Shown: positions 1 through 8,621, numbered from the stretch's first letter. The stretch: DNA of 55,124 nucleotides from Paracoccaceae bacterium (GCA_021648025.1 JAKITO010000019.1:1-55124), one strand, 5' to 3'. Notes: generated from the letters alone by a model not told the origin. A program made the numbers and translations.

Positions 1-842
1 CCAAAGGCCGTGTCATCGTCTCGGGCATGGGTAAATCAGGCCATATCGCCCGTAAGATCGCGGCGACATTTGCCAGCACCGGCACCCCGGCGCATTTTGT
101 CCACCCCGCCGAGGCCAGCCACGGCGATCTTGGCATGATGGCGCAAGGCGATGTTGCCCTGGTCCTGTCCAATTCGGGCGAAACCCCGGAATTGGCGGAC
201 CTGGTGGCCTATAGCCGCCGGTTTGCGATCCCTTTGATCGGCGTCGCGGCTAAAGCCAAATCAACTTTACTGACCCAGGCAGATGTGGCCTTGGTCTTGC
301 CAAATGTCGAAGAAGCCTGTGGCACAGGCATCGTCCCCACTTCTTCAACCACCATGACCCTGGCGCTGGGCGATGCGCTGGCCATGGCGCTGATGGAACA
401 CCGGGCCTTTACCCCAGAGCATTTTCGCGACTTCCATCCGGGCGGAAAACTGGGTGCGCGCCTGTCCAAAGTCAGCGACCTGATGCACAAGGGCAACGAC
501 CTGCCTTTGGTCAGCAAGACGACCCACATGGGTGACGCATTGATCGAAATCAGCCAAAAGGGCTTTGGCGTGGTGGGCGTTTCCAACCCGGACAACACCC
601 TTGCGGGTATCATCACCGATGGCGACCTGCGGCGGAAAATGGACGGGCTTCTGGAACTGAATGCTGCCCAAGTCATGACCACAGAACCCACCACCATAAG
701 CCCGCATGTTTTGGCCGAAGAGGCCGTCGCCATCATGAACCAGCACAAGATCACTTGCCTGTTTGTGATTGATCCCGCCGGGCCGCGGGTTCCGTTGGGC
801 CTGCTGCACATCCATGACTGCCTGCGCGCAGGTCTGGGCTAG
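1..842 (+). CDS. kdsD: Arabinose-5-phosphate isomerase KdsD (5'-truncated by window edge)
   Basis: Interconverts ribulose 5-phosphate and arabinose 5-phosphate, the first step of Kdo synthesis for LPS, in the cytosol. The reading frame is open from base 3, so about 279 residues are visible and roughly 40-50 N-terminal residues are missing; the ATG at 27 is internal. The SIS sugar-isomerase domain starts with GMGKSGHIARKIA and continues through HPAEASHGDLGMM and LSNSGETPE. Two CBS repeats follow, the first around SDLMHKGNDLPLV and the second around AAQVMTTEPTTI. This SIS-CBS-CBS layout is the standard KdsD architecture. It lies directly upstream of lptC, the usual alphaproteobacterial LPS export neighbourhood. 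Confidence 0.93.
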   Translation, partial: KGRVIVSGMGKSGHIARKIAATFASTGTPAHFVHPAEASHGDLGMMAQGDVALVLSNSGETPELADLVAYSRRFAIPLIGVAAKAKSTLLTQADVALVLPNVEEACGTGIVPTSSTTMTLALGDALAMALMEHRAFTPEHFRDFHPGGKLGARLSKVSDLMHKGNDLPLVSKTTHMGDALIEISQKGFGVVGVSNPDNTLAGIITDGDLRRKMDGLLELNAAQVMTTEPTTISPHVLAEEAVAIMNQHKITCLFVIDPAGPRVPLGLLHIHDCLRAGLG

Positions 843-851
843 GCGCGCGCG

Positions 852-1451
852 GTGGACCTTCGATCCCGCATGGTTGCCCTGTTCAAAGTGCTGCTGCCTC
901 TGGCTGCACTGGCGATCCTGTCCACCCTGTTCATGTTGTCGCGCAGCCTTGACCCGACAGCCACAATCCCCTTCGCCGAAAACGAAATGGCCGACCGGAT
1001 GCGCGACCAACAGGTCACAGCGCCCTTCTTCTCCGGCACCACCCCCGAAGGCGACGAAATCACTGTCAGCGCCAGCCTTGCGCGTCCCGGCGGCGACGGT
1101 ACGCCCGCCGAAGCCACCAACCTTACGGCCCGCCTGATGATGGCCGACGGGGTCAAGATTACAATGACCTCGGACACCGGCACGGTTGACGTGAGCGAAA
1201 GCATCGCGACATTTAACGGCAATGTGGAAATTACATCGAGTCAGGGCATTTTGGTCCAGACCGACACACTCCGAACAACCTTGAATTCCATCGCCGCCAG
1301 CACCCCGGGCACCGTCATTGCAACCACGCCATTCGGGGACTTCGTTGCAGGGCGAATGCAACTAAGTGAATTATCTGACGGCGGTCCGCTGCATATGGTT
1401 TTCAAAGACGGGGTTAAACTGATATACGACCCGAAAACCCGGGAAAGATAA
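852..1451 (+). CDS. lptC: LPS export system protein LptC
   Basis: Bitopic inner-membrane protein that receives LPS from LptB2FG and passes it to LptA in the periplasm. The 199-residue product has an N-terminal membrane anchor at about residues 8-30 (VALFKVLLPLAALAILSTLF), followed by a beta-rich periplasmic domain with the repeated pattern of the OstA/LptC fold. It starts with GTG 9 bases after the kdsD stop, and lptA follows 3 bases after its own stop, so kdsD-lptC-lptA-lptB read as one operon. The family diverges strongly in sequence, so the call rests mainly on position, length and topology. Confidence 0.85.
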   Translation: MDLRSRMVALFKVLLPLAALAILSTLFMLSRSLDPTATIPFAENEMADRMRDQQVTAPFFSGTTPEGDEITVSASLARPGGDGTPAEATNLTARLMMADGVKITMTSDTGTVDVSESIATFNGNVEITSSQGILVQTDTLRTTLNSIAASTPGTVIATTPFGDFVAGRMQLSELSDGGPLHMVFKDGVKLIYDPKTRER

Positions 1452-1454
1452 TCT

Positions 1455-1946
1455 GTGTTGAACCTTCGATCCATTGCACTTGGCCTGATACTGGCCATCT
1501 TATCCACCAGCGTTGTTGCCCAGGGCGCCAACGTGAATTTCGGCACTTTCAAGGCCGACCCGACCCTTCCGGTCGAAGTCACATCTGATTCCCTTGATGT
1601 CAATCAGGCCAGCGGTTCTGCTGAGTTCTTGGGTAATGTGCTGATAAGTCAGGGCGAAATGCGCCTTTCGGCCCAGAAAGTTCTGGTGATCTATAATCAG
1701 GAAGTCGGCGGTATTGACCGGCTTGAGGCCATTGGCGACGTGGTCCTGGTCAATGGCCCTGACGCCGCCGAGGCGGACCGGGCCGAATACACCATCGATA
1801 ACGGTGTCATTGTCATGACCGGCAACGTGGCTTTGATTCAAGGGCCCAGCGTTCTGACGTCGGACCGGATGACCATCAACCTGACCACTGGCACCGCAAA
1901 TTTGGTGGGCCGGGTCAAAACCATCATCAACCCGGCCAAGAACTGA
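1455..1946 (+). CDS. lptA: LPS transport periplasmic protein LptA
   Basis: Periplasmic bridge protein that polymerises with LptC and LptD to carry LPS across the periplasm. The 163-residue precursor starts with GTG and has a signal peptide ending near SVVAQG (about residue 23). The mature OstA-type domain includes [19 protein letters not shown] and later strands such as [14 protein letters not shown]. Its stop codon shares a base with the lptB start (TGATG), indicating translational coupling. Length and motif spacing fit the small alphaproteobacterial LptA. Confidence 0.88.
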   Translation: MLNLRSIALGLILAILSTSVVAQGANVNFGTFKADPTLPVEVTSDSLDVNQASGSAEFLGNVLISQGEMRLSAQKVLVIYNQEVGGIDRLEAIGDVVLVNGPDAAEADRAEYTIDNGVIVMTGNVALIQGPSVLTSDRMTINLTTGTANLVGRVKTIINPAKN

Positions 1947-2704
1947 TGGTCAAACCGGTCCTGACAGTCACCACCGGCACATCCGGTCTGCGCATCGAAC
2001 ACTTGCGCAAATCATTTCGTAAAAAGCTGGTGATTCGCGATGTCTCCATGACGCTGGACCGGGGTGAAGTCGTTGCCCTGCTTGGACCCAACGGTTCTGG
2101 CAAGACCACCTGTTTTTATTCCATCGCCGGGTTGGTTTTTCCAGAAGCTGGCCGCGTAACCATTGACGGGCGAGACGTGACATCCCTGCCGATGTACCGC
2201 CGGGCCCGGCTTGGCATCGGGTATTTACCGCAAGAAATGTCGATATTCCGGGGGCTTAGCGTCGAAGACAATATATCGGCCGTGCTTGATATCTCACAGC
2301 CCAACAGCCACAAACGCCGCGAACGGCTAGAGGAACTGCTGTCAGATTTCTCGATTGAACACCTGCGCCGGGCGCCGGCACTTGCCCTGTCGGGTGGCGA
2401 ACGTCGCCGGGTTGAAATCGCCCGCTGCCTAGCCGCTGACCCCAAATATCTGCTGCTGGATGAACCGTTTGCCGGGGTTGATCCGATTTCGGTGGGCGAA
2501 ATCCGGCATCTGGTCGCCGACCTGAAGAAACGCGGCATTGGCGTGTTGATCACGGACCATAACGTGCGCGAAACGCTTGAGATCGTGGACCGCGCCTATA
2601 TCTTGCATGATGGGCAGGTCCTGATGTCGGGCACCCCCGAAGAAGTGGTCGAAAACGAAAACGTCCGCCGTGTGTACTTGGGCGACAATTTTCGCATTTC
2701 TTAA
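1946..2704 (+). CDS. lptB: LPS export ABC transporter ATP-binding protein LptB
   Basis: Cytoplasmic ATPase that powers LPS extraction by LptB2FG. The 252-residue protein has Walker A GPNGSGKT (residues 47-54), the signature LSGGERRR, Walker [10 protein letters not shown] and the H-loop in ITDHNVRET. All catalytic elements are intact. The ATG overlaps the lptA stop by one base. In many proteobacteria rpoN follows lptB; here hpf comes next, as in Rhodobacterales. Confidence 0.96.
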   Translation: MVKPVLTVTTGTSGLRIEHLRKSFRKKLVIRDVSMTLDRGEVVALLGPNGSGKTTCFYSIAGLVFPEAGRVTIDGRDVTSLPMYRRARLGIGYLPQEMSIFRGLSVEDNISAVLDISQPNSHKRRERLEELLSDFSIEHLRRAPALALSGGERRRVEIARCLAADPKYLLLDEPFAGVDPISVGEIRHLVADLKKRGIGVLITDHNVRETLEIVDRAYILHDGQVLMSGTPEEVVENENVRRVYLGDNFRIS

Positions 2705-2956
2705 TAACTTCATAAGATTACGCAAATATCACGAAAATATTTTTGCAATTTCGGCCGTCAGATCGTTGACTTTCCCCCTATGTTTCGCCTCAAATGGGGG
2801 CATGGTAAACATGCAGTTTGACGCGGTTTCTGGTTTGGCCTTTTGCGGAGGGTACAAAACGGCACAATCAAATGCATTGCCTGAACAAATCATCCAATTC
2901 TGACACGACGGCCCGATACGGGTCAGGCATGGGTGAATAACTTTGAAGGAAATAAC
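2705..2956. other. lptB-hpf intergenic region
   Basis: A 252-base AT-richer gap between lptB and hpf, long enough for an independent hpf promoter. No convincing sigma-54 or sigma-70 box pair was found, and no open frame here resembles a protein. A ribosome site (GAAGGA, 2945-2950) lies just before the hpf ATG. Confidence 0.4.
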
Positions 2957-3520
2957 ATGCGTTATCAAATCACCGGAAAACAGATCGACATTGGCGAATC
3001 CCTGCAAACTCACGTGCGCACCGAGTTGGACGAGGTGGTCACCAAATTCGCCCAACGCCCAACAGACGCAAACATAGTCTTTTCCCGCAGCGCGCATGAA
3101 TTTGTCTGTGAGGCCACGATCCATATGTCAACCGGCCTCACGGTCCAGGCCAAGGCGTATAGTACTGAAATATATGGCGCTTTTGACAGTTGCCGTGACA
3201 AGATGGAAAAACAGCTGCGCCGTTATAAACGTCGCCTGAAGGATCACCACCGTGACCGCGCGGAACCGGTTGATTTCCTTGGCGCATCCTCATATATCCT
3301 CGCCTCAAACGAGAAGGCAGATGAGGCAGAGCCGGAAACGCTCCAACCTATCATCATCGCCGAAATGGAAACTAGGATTCAGACTTTGTCAGTAGGCGAG
3401 GCCGTGATGCAGATGGAGCTGGCAGATGAAAACATGCTGGTCTTTCGCAACGAAGGCAACGGGGCGGTGAACGTGGTACACCGCCGGGACGATGGCAATA
3501 TCGGCTGGATCGACCCGTAA
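2957..3520 (+). CDS. hpf: Ribosome hibernation promoting factor, long form (HPF/RaiA)
   Basis: Binds the 30S decoding region and dimerises 70S ribosomes into inactive 100S particles in stationary phase. The chosen start is ATG 2957 (MRYQITGKQIDIG) behind GAAGGA; an in-frame GTG at 2933 has no such site. The 187-residue protein has the N-terminal S30AE domain to about residue 105 (KMEKQLRRYKRRLKDH at its end). A linker then leads to the C-terminal dimerisation domain, VFRNEGNGAVNVVHRRDDGNIGWI cut here to its pattern of V-F-x-N-x6-V-V-x-R-x-D-x-G-x-I. Having both domains makes it the long form. ptsN follows 28 bases on. Confidence 0.94.
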   Translation: MRYQITGKQIDIGESLQTHVRTELDEVVTKFAQRPTDANIVFSRSAHEFVCEATIHMSTGLTVQAKAYSTEIYGAFDSCRDKMEKQLRRYKRRLKDHHRDRAEPVDFLGASSYILASNEKADEAEPETLQPIIIAEMETRIQTLSVGEAVMQMELADENMLVFRNEGNGAVNVVHRRDDGNIGWIDP

Positions 3521-3548
3521 ATCGGGCCAATAACGAGGCGCTAAGTAT

Positions 3549-4010
3549 ATGAATCTGACCGGTATTCTCAAACCCGAAGCCGTGAAGGTGTTTTCAGCCG
3601 CTTCCAGCAAGAAGCGGCTGTTTCAAGAAATTGGCGAAGTGGCCAATGGTGTTTATCAACTGAACTCTCAGGCCACGGTCGAGGCGTTGCTGGAACGTGA
3701 AACCCTTGGCCCTACCGGCGTCGGCCATGGCGTGGCCCTGCCACATGCGCGTCTTCGTGGAATCAAGGGTGTGATCGGCATCTTCATGATGCTGGAAAAA
3801 CCCATCGACTTTGGCGCGGTGGACCGTCAGCCGGTCGATATCGCATTCGCGCTGTTTGCACCCGAGGACGCGGGCGTTGAACACCTTAAGGCGCTGGCGT
3901 TGGTGTCGCGTACCCTGCGCAAACCCAGCTTGTGTTCCAAGCTGCGCGCCAATCTGGATGCCACGACGCTTTATGCAATCCTGACCGAATCGCAACAGCA
4001 AGCGGCCTAG
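3549..4010 (+). CDS. ptsN: Nitrogen-regulatory PTS IIA protein PtsN (EIIA-Ntr)
   Basis: Phosphoryl acceptor of the PTS-Ntr regulatory chain (PtsP-PtsO-PtsN), which links nitrogen and potassium status to regulation. The 153-residue protein has the EIIA fold, with the phosphorylated histidine in GHGVALPHARL. The gene sits downstream of hpf as usual. Its stop codon (TAG, 4008-4010) lies inside a sequence also found at the end of an IS remnant near 6740, so the last codons may have been replaced when an IS landed here. The length is normal, so function is probably intact. Confidence 0.93.
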   Translation: MNLTGILKPEAVKVFSAASSKKRLFQEIGEVANGVYQLNSQATVEALLERETLGPTGVGHGVALPHARLRGIKGVIGIFMMLEKPIDFGAVDRQPVDIAFALFAPEDAGVEHLKALALVSRTLRKPSLCSKLRANLDATTLYAILTESQQQAA

Positions 4011-4275
4011 CAGCCTGTCGGGTTCAAGCAACAATCCACGGTGATTTGTTTGAGCCATATTGTTGATATGTATGAGCAATTTCGGCCCTTATCAACGCAA
4101 TCAACCGCGCCTGATGCCGTTCGATCTGCGGGAATGGGTGGCAGATGACGATCTATTGCTACGAAAACGGGATTTTTCCCTCGGGCCGGATCGAACAGGT
4201 GACGTATCGGCATATCCCGGCGCGCGATGGAATGCTGCACAACCTCTCATGGTTTGCAATGCAAACCACTGCCGG
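4007..4275 (+). pseudogene. Decayed IS1182-like element, copy 1 (left end and transposase N-terminus)
   Basis: A non-functional insertion-sequence fragment. Its outer end starts CTAGCAGCC and then shares about 85% of the next 30 bases, including TTCAAGCAACAAT, with the end of copy 2 read leftward from 6740. Inside, one frame gives MSNFGPYQRNQPRLMPFDLR, the usual start of DUF772/IS1182-type transposases. A second frame gives IYCYENGIFPSGRIEQVTYR, the conserved motif further on, so a deletion and frameshift lie between them. No catalytic core or opposite end is visible. Confidence 0.72.
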
Positions 4276-4419
4276 TCAGCGGATGTTAAAGTTGGACATT
4301 GCGCCGAAGAAAACTGGCGCAAACCAGGCGGCTTCAATTATCTCGCCAAAGTCATCACGGGTGCCAGGTTCATCAACGGAATAGAAACCACCATAAACAA
4401 TCAGGTCGCGCCGGATCAT
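4276..4419 (-). CDS. Small ORF (47 aa) overlapping the hisI stop, unknown
   Basis: A 47-residue frame starting [18 protein letters not shown], whose ATG overlaps the hisI stop as ATGA (4416-4419), the usual geometry for translational coupling. It is rich in aromatic and acidic residues ([19 protein letters not shown]) and has no recognised motif. It runs up to the inner edge of the IS1182-like remnant, so it may be the 5' end of a longer gene cut short by the element. It could also be chance. No family was recognised. Confidence 0.35.
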   Translation of the reverse strand: MIRRDLIVYGGFYSVDEPGTRDDFGEIIEAAWFAPVFFGAMSNFNIR

Positions 4420-4817
4420 ACCTGCGCTCCAGGTCCCTCCAATGTCACCTCATCTCCACCCCGCACGGCACGGTAAAAACAACTGCGCGTGCCGGTGTGA
4501 CAGGCCGGGCCGGTCTGGCGCACCACAACCAACAGGCAATCACGGTCACAATCCAGCCGGAAATCCACCAGTTCCTGTGTGTTGCCCGAGGTTTCGCCCT
4601 TAACCCAGAACGCCGCCCGCGACCGCGACCAATAGGTCACCCGCCCGCTGGCAAGTGTGCGCGCCACTGCCTGAGCATTCATCCAGGCCATCATCAGAAC
4701 CTCGCCCGTGGTCTCGTCCTGGGCGATTGCCGGGATCAGGCCGGCGTCGTTATAGGTTAGTGAGGCAGGGTCAAATGACGCATGGCCAGGGACCTTGTCG
4801 GGGCTATCATTACTCAT
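4416..4817 (-). CDS. hisI: Phosphoribosyl-AMP cyclohydrolase HisI
   Basis: Opens the purine ring of phosphoribosyl-AMP, the third step of histidine synthesis. The 133-residue protein contains the family core: [20 protein letters not shown], the DCDRDC region, and the zinc-binding stretch [14 protein letters not shown]. The preferred start is ATG 4817 (MSNDSPDK), which has AAAAGG upstream; an in-frame ATG at 4838 adds seven residues but has poor spacing. There is no fused HisE domain. It diverges from the NifU-like scaffold gene across about 80 bases. Confidence 0.94.
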   Translation of the reverse strand: MSNDSPDKVPGHASFDPASLTYNDAGLIPAIAQDETTGEVLMMAWMNAQAVARTLASGRVTYWSRSRAAFWVKGETSGNTQELVDFRLDCDRDCLLVVVRQTGPACHTGTRSCFYRAVRGGDEVTLEGPGAQV

Positions 4818-4896
4818 TTGGTCAAAAACCTTTTGCATCCTGGCGTTGCGTGATTATGTAAGGGCAATGACCCCGAAGGAAAAGCCCGGAAACCCC

Positions 4897-5337
4897 ATGT
4901 CAAACGACACCGATCTGATCAAACTTTACTCTGCGCGCATTCTGGCGCTGGCCGCCGATATCCCTTTGTTGGACCGTCTGGCGGACCCCGATGCGACGGT
5001 CAAACGCCGCTCTCCTTTGTGCGGGTCGACCGTTACGGTTGACGTGAACGTCAGTGACGGGGTGATCACCGAATTTGGCCAGGACGTTAAGGCCTGCGCC
5101 TTGGGGCAGGCGTCAGCTTCGGTTGTGGCAAGTGCTGTGATCGGTGCCACGAGGGCGCAGATCGAAACCGCGCGTGATCAACTTAAGATGATGCTGAAAG
5201 ATGACGGCCCAGTGCCCGTTGTTCCAGATGCACCCTTTGACGGGCTTGAGGTGCTGATACCTGCGCGCGAGTACAAAAACCGTCACGCTTCGATATTGCT
5301 GACGTTAGAGGCGACTGCCGAAGCCATGGAGCTATGA
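4897..5337 (+). CDS. NifU/SufU-like iron-sulfur cluster scaffold protein
   Basis: A 146-residue member of the IscU/SufU/NifU-N family, likely involved in Fe-S cluster assembly. Two family cysteines are visible, in SPLCGSTVTVD and DVKACALGQASASVV. At the place of the usual third cysteine the protein has NRHASILLTLEA, so histidine appears to replace it. This points to a scaffold-like subgroup rather than classical IscU. ATG 4897 is preferred (GGA upstream with good spacing); ATG 4867 would add ten residues. It is divergent from hisI. Confidence 0.8.
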   Translation: MSNDTDLIKLYSARILALAADIPLLDRLADPDATVKRRSPLCGSTVTVDVNVSDGVITEFGQDVKACALGQASASVVASAVIGATRAQIETARDQLKMMLKDDGPVPVVPDAPFDGLEVLIPAREYKNRHASILLTLEATAEAMEL

Positions 5338-5412
5338 CTGAACTTGGTGTCTGAGGATTTGAAGGTTGGCGGCGTATCTGGTTGATTTGTGTTGCAACAC
5401 ACTAAGGCCTGC

Positions 5413-5994
5413 TTAGCTTTCATCAGGTGGGGTCGACAGGGGCTCAGTTCCTGATTTTTTCGCAAACCACCCGTTGGCGAGATGCTGTTCCAGCATCCAT
5501 TCTTCGATCCGGCCAACGGCGTTGCGGGACAGGCCCATCAACTGCTCTTCTTTGGTGCGATTGTGCCCAGAGCCGATCAGAAACGACCCTGACGTTGTGG
5601 TCTCGAAAATCGTCAGCTGCTCGACCTTTTCATTCAGCTTTTTGCCTGCGGCATCATCCCAGAGGGTCACATTGATGATCAGGGCTGACTTGGGGGTGTA
5701 GACCAGCGGAAGGCCCTCTGGCGCCAGCATATAACCTTCGACGCTGATCCCGAAGTGATAAAGTTGCGAGCCTTGATATTGACTGAACCGTTCATCGATG
5801 GCGGTAGTCAGGGCGTTCACCCATTCACCTTCCGTCGCCTTACGCGACACCGGGCCTCTCCTGGTCTTGCCGGCCACCACAATATTATGGCCCAGCTTGA
5901 ATTCGCCCAATGCTTCCAGCGGTTCTTCTGGTGTCGCGGCGGTGCAGCCAGCAATTAGGGCCAGACCAATCAACAGGACGAAAATACGTTTCAT
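5413..5994 (-). CDS. Predicted lipoprotein of unknown function
   Basis: A 193-residue protein with a lipoprotein signal: MKRIFVLLIGLALIAGC, with lipobox LIAGC and acylated cysteine at residue 17. Threonine follows the cysteine, so outer-membrane sorting is expected by the +2 rule. The mature part (EWVNALTTAIDERFSQYQGS, then LWDDAAGKKLNEK) has no enzymatic motif known to me. The start at 5994 has GAGAGAC upstream; ATGs at 6006 and 6027 are alternatives but put extra residues before the signal peptide. It converges on the scaffold gene with a 75-base gap. Lipoproteins like this are common in Rhodobacteraceae, but I do not know a function. Confidence 0.75.
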   Translation of the reverse strand: MKRIFVLLIGLALIAGCTAATPEEPLEALGEFKLGHNIVVAGKTRRGPVSRKATEGEWVNALTTAIDERFSQYQGSQLYHFGISVEGYMLAPEGLPLVYTPKSALIINVTLWDDAAGKKLNEKVEQLTIFETTTSGSFLIGSGHNRTKEEQLMGLSRNAVGRIEEWMLEQHLANGWFAKKSGTEPLSTPPDES

Positions 5995-6085
5995 ATTGTC
6001 TCTCATGGGTATAATTTCAATGGCCATATCTCAGTCGACTTCACAGTGCAAATCTTAGTAAACTTGGGACTGGCAGGTTCCCGCC

Positions 6086-6740
6086 CCAGCAGTCTGCCCG
6101 AGTTAGGGTAATTATCCTGATGTCGCAGTTTGTCAATCTTGTCATGCGGTCGCCAGCTTGGCCAGTCTCTTGCAGTTACAGGCCAGGGTTACGAGGGTCC
6201 ATTTGGTTTTGACCCTGGTCATGCCTCTGCGGTGAAAGCGGCTGAAACCGAGGACCGGTTTGACCAATGCCCGGCAAGCCAGTGCTTGCATTCGCCGGGG
6301 GGGATGGTTTTTGGCTCCGGTATTTCCCCCTTGCGTCGCCGGTGTTTAGTTTTGTTGCATCACCAGCCGCCAGAGGGCTGTGATCTTGGTGCCGTCAACC
6401 GGGACCATGGCGGTTTCAGGCAATTGATCTGGTCCGCCAGCCGCAATGTAGCGCGCCGGGATATGCGGATACGTCGCCTGTTCGGTCCGGCCCGAAGGAA
6501 ACCGTTTGCATAGCAAAAGATCAGCAGCAGCGGCATCATCCGCGCCAGTCCGGGTGATGTGAACGGCTGATACGACGATGCGATCGCGCACGAAGGTGAT
6601 GAAATGGGCCACCCCGTCGCGCAGATCAATCGGCATCAAGAGCGGCTGACAATATTGGCAGGGGGTGAAAAAATATATATCAATGCTATGGCAGGCAAAA
6701 GTCACCGGGAATTGTTGCTTGAATCCAACCGGCTGCTAGG
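6086..6740 (-). pseudogene. Decayed IS1182-like element, copy 2
   Basis: Remnant of the same IS family as the copy at 4007. Read leftward, the outer end at 6740-6731 is CCTAGCAGCC. Broken frames then encode PLLMPIDLRDGVAHF and CKRFPSGRTEQATYPHIPAR, and finally the true C-terminus GFSRFHRRGMTRVKTKWTLV ending at a stop at 6144. A probable opposite inverted repeat (CCAGCAGTCTGCCCGAG, about 6086-6102) matches the outer end imperfectly. About 650 bases remain where a full element would be well over 1 kb, so it has internal deletions and frameshifts. It cannot make an active transposase. Confidence 0.75.
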
Positions 6741-6814
6741 GGCTGTTGAGGATCAGGATGCCCATTTGTCCTGATTTCTGGTTCAAACTTCGAAAAGGGA
6801 TTCTGGGATGCGGT

Positions 6815-7275
6815 CAGAACGTTATGTCATCACAGGTCAGATGTGGGCACATAATTGTTCGGACACAGGCAATGCTGGTCCCAGATGTAGGCCAGCAGAA
6901 CCATATCCTCATGTTGGCGTGGACTTGCGGGCCGGTTGCGCCAGGACCGTAGCCGCGTGGTGTCATGTTCAACAACCTGCACAAGTAACCCTGCGGAAAG
7001 ATTCCATTGTATCGGTGAACGAAATTTGACCTCATGACTTTTCCTTCGCGCAGAAACCTCTCAGGCATGTAAACATGCCCTGCCGGTCATTGGGTTGCGG
7101 CCTTTCTTGGCACTTTCCTCTTCTCGCGAAGCAGGCGTTTTCCCGGCGAAGGCGTTCGTTCTCTTTGGCCAGTTCCCGGTCCTCTTTTGAAACCACATCC
7201 GTGTCTCGTTTGAATTTTTCGAACGGGCGTTTATCGCTCTTGGGGCGGAATATGCTCTTAAAGGGGCGGACAATA
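6815..7275 (-). pseudogene. Decayed IS3-family element (orfA and orfB fragments)
   Basis: Read leftward, one frame gives DVVSKEDRELAKENERLRRE (about 7230-7130), the leucine-zipper end of an IS3 OrfA. Downstream frames give NFVHRYNGIFPQGYLCRLLN and then DMVLLAYIWDQHCLCPNNY, the start of an IS3 OrfB (usual form: HRGIFPVA..LCRVL and LLAHIR..H). Several frameshifts separate these pieces, and the DDE catalytic core is absent. The element is dead. Confidence 0.7.
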
Positions 7276-7385
7276 CCGTGACAGGCCCATTATGTGCGTC
7301 ATACCCATGGACAATCCATCGCGAAGTAAGCCATCCTTTGGATAATGGGAATGCAGTGGTAATTTGCTTTGACTGGAGGTCCGAT

Positions 7386-8621
7386 ATGGACATGAATTTT
7401 GGTATGCGGGATGAAAACCGCAAGTTGCTGGACCGGGTGGCGGTGATGATCCGGGATGAGATTATGCCGTTGGAGGAAGAATACCAGGGCGAGGTCGGTA
7501 AGGGGGATCGCTGGCAGTATACCGACCGTCAGACCGAGATTCTGGAGACGTTGAAGGCGAAGGCCAAGGGGCAGGGGTTATGGAATTTCTGGCTGACGGA
7601 TTCTGATCGTGGGTTTGGGTTGAGCACCGTTGAGTATGCCTATTTTGCCGAGGAAATGGGTAGAACGCCAATGGCGGCTGAGGTGTTCAATTGTTCGGCG
7701 CCGGACACTGGCAATATGGAAGTGTTTGAGCGGTATGGCTCTGAAACGCTGAAAGACGAATGGCTGGGGAAGATGCTGGAAGGGGAAATCCGGTCGGCGT
7801 ATTTGATGACCGAGCCGGATGTGGCCAGTTCGGATGCCACCAATATTGCCATGTCTTGCGTTCGGGACGGCGATGAATACGTTCTGAATGGCGAGAAATG
7901 GTGGGCCAGTGGGGCGGGGGACCCGCGTTGTGCCGTTTATATCGTTATGGTCAAGACTGGCGGTGATGAACTGCCCAAGCACAAGCGGCAGTCGATGATC
8001 GTGGTGCCGGCGGGTCTGCCGGGGATCGAGATTCTGCGCCCGATGCAGGTTTATGGCCATGACGATGCGCCACACGGGCATATGCATATGCGGTTCACGG
8101 ATGTACGGGTTCCGGCGGGCAACCTGCTGCTGGGCGAAGGGCGGGGTTTCGAGATTGCGCAGGGGCGGCTTGGGCCGGGGCGGATACATCATTGCATGCG
8201 CGCTGTGGGTCAGGCTGAATCGGCGTTGGAACAGATGTGCAAGCGGTCTTTGTCGCGCGAGGCATTTGGCAAGAAGCTGGCGCAACTGGGGGCAAATTAC
8301 GATATCATTGCCGAGTGCCGGATGGAGATCGAGATGGCGCGTTTGCTGTGTCTCAAGGCGGCCTGGTACATGGACCGCGGCGATGCGCGGGCGGCAGCGC
8401 CGTGGATTTCCCAGATCAAGGTGGTGGCGCCCAGGGTGGCATTGAAGGTGATTGACGAGGCGGTGCAGATGTTTGGCGGGCAGGGGATATCGCAGGATAC
8501 GCCGCTGGCAAATGCCTGGACCCATGTGCGCACATTACGGTTGGCGGATGGGCCGGACGCGGTGCATCGCCGTCAGGTGGCGCGCAATGAGCTTCGTAAA
8601 TACACGCAAGAGAAAGTATAG
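7386..8621 (+). CDS. Acyl-CoA dehydrogenase family protein
   Basis: FAD-dependent oxidation of an acyl-CoA to its enoyl-CoA. The 411-residue protein starts at ATG 7386 (MDMNFGMRDENRKLL) behind GGAGG. It has the family order: an N-terminal helical domain, the middle beta domain with AYLMTEPDVASSDATN and GEKWWASGAGDPRC, then the C-terminal helical domain with LGPGRIHHCMRAVGQAE, REAFGKKLAQLGAN and AVQMFGGQGISQDTPL. These resemble the long-chain/ACAD10-11-like branch. No electron-transfer flavoprotein or CoA ligase genes are nearby, so the substrate cannot be inferred. It stands alone between IS debris and the sulfur island. Confidence 0.92.
   Translation: MDMNFGMRDENRKLLDRVAVMIRDEIMPLEEEYQGEVGKGDRWQYTDRQTEILETLKAKAKGQGLWNFWLTDSDRGFGLSTVEYAYFAEEMGRTPMAAEVFNCSAPDTGNMEVFERYGSETLKDEWLGKMLEGEIRSAYLMTEPDVASSDATNIAMSCVRDGDEYVLNGEKWWASGAGDPRCAVYIVMVKTGGDELPKHKRQSMIVVPAGLPGIEILRPMQVYGHDDAPHGHMHMRFTDVRVPAGNLLLGEGRGFEIAQGRLGPGRIHHCMRAVGQAESALEQMCKRSLSREAFGKKLAQLGANYDIIAECRMEIEMARLLCLKAAWYMDRGDARAAAPWISQIKVVAPRVALKVIDEAVQMFGGQGISQDTPLANAWTHVRTLRLADGPDAVHRRQVARNELRKYTQEKV

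Larger units (their letters stand above)
5995..7385. other. Gene-poor region filled by insertion-sequence debris
   Basis: About 1.4 kb without an intact gene between the lipoprotein gene and the acyl-CoA dehydrogenase gene. It holds the second IS1182-like remnant and the IS3-family remnant, plus short unassigned stretches (5995-6085, 6741-6814, 7276-7370). Open frames here are fragments of the transposases or their antisense. GGAGG at 7376-7380 is the ribosome site of the next gene. Confidence 0.65.

Noticed and set aside
345..1361. 338-residue leftward open frame over kdsD and lptC
   Set aside because: Antisense of two recognised genes, Cys/His/Gly-rich and without motif.
2670..2903. 77-residue rightward frame between lptB and hpf
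   Set aside because: Starts inside lptB, no ribosome site, no motif.
4897..5337. Classical IscU
   Set aside because: Third cluster cysteine not found, and no iscS/hscBA neighbours; called only NifU/SufU-like.
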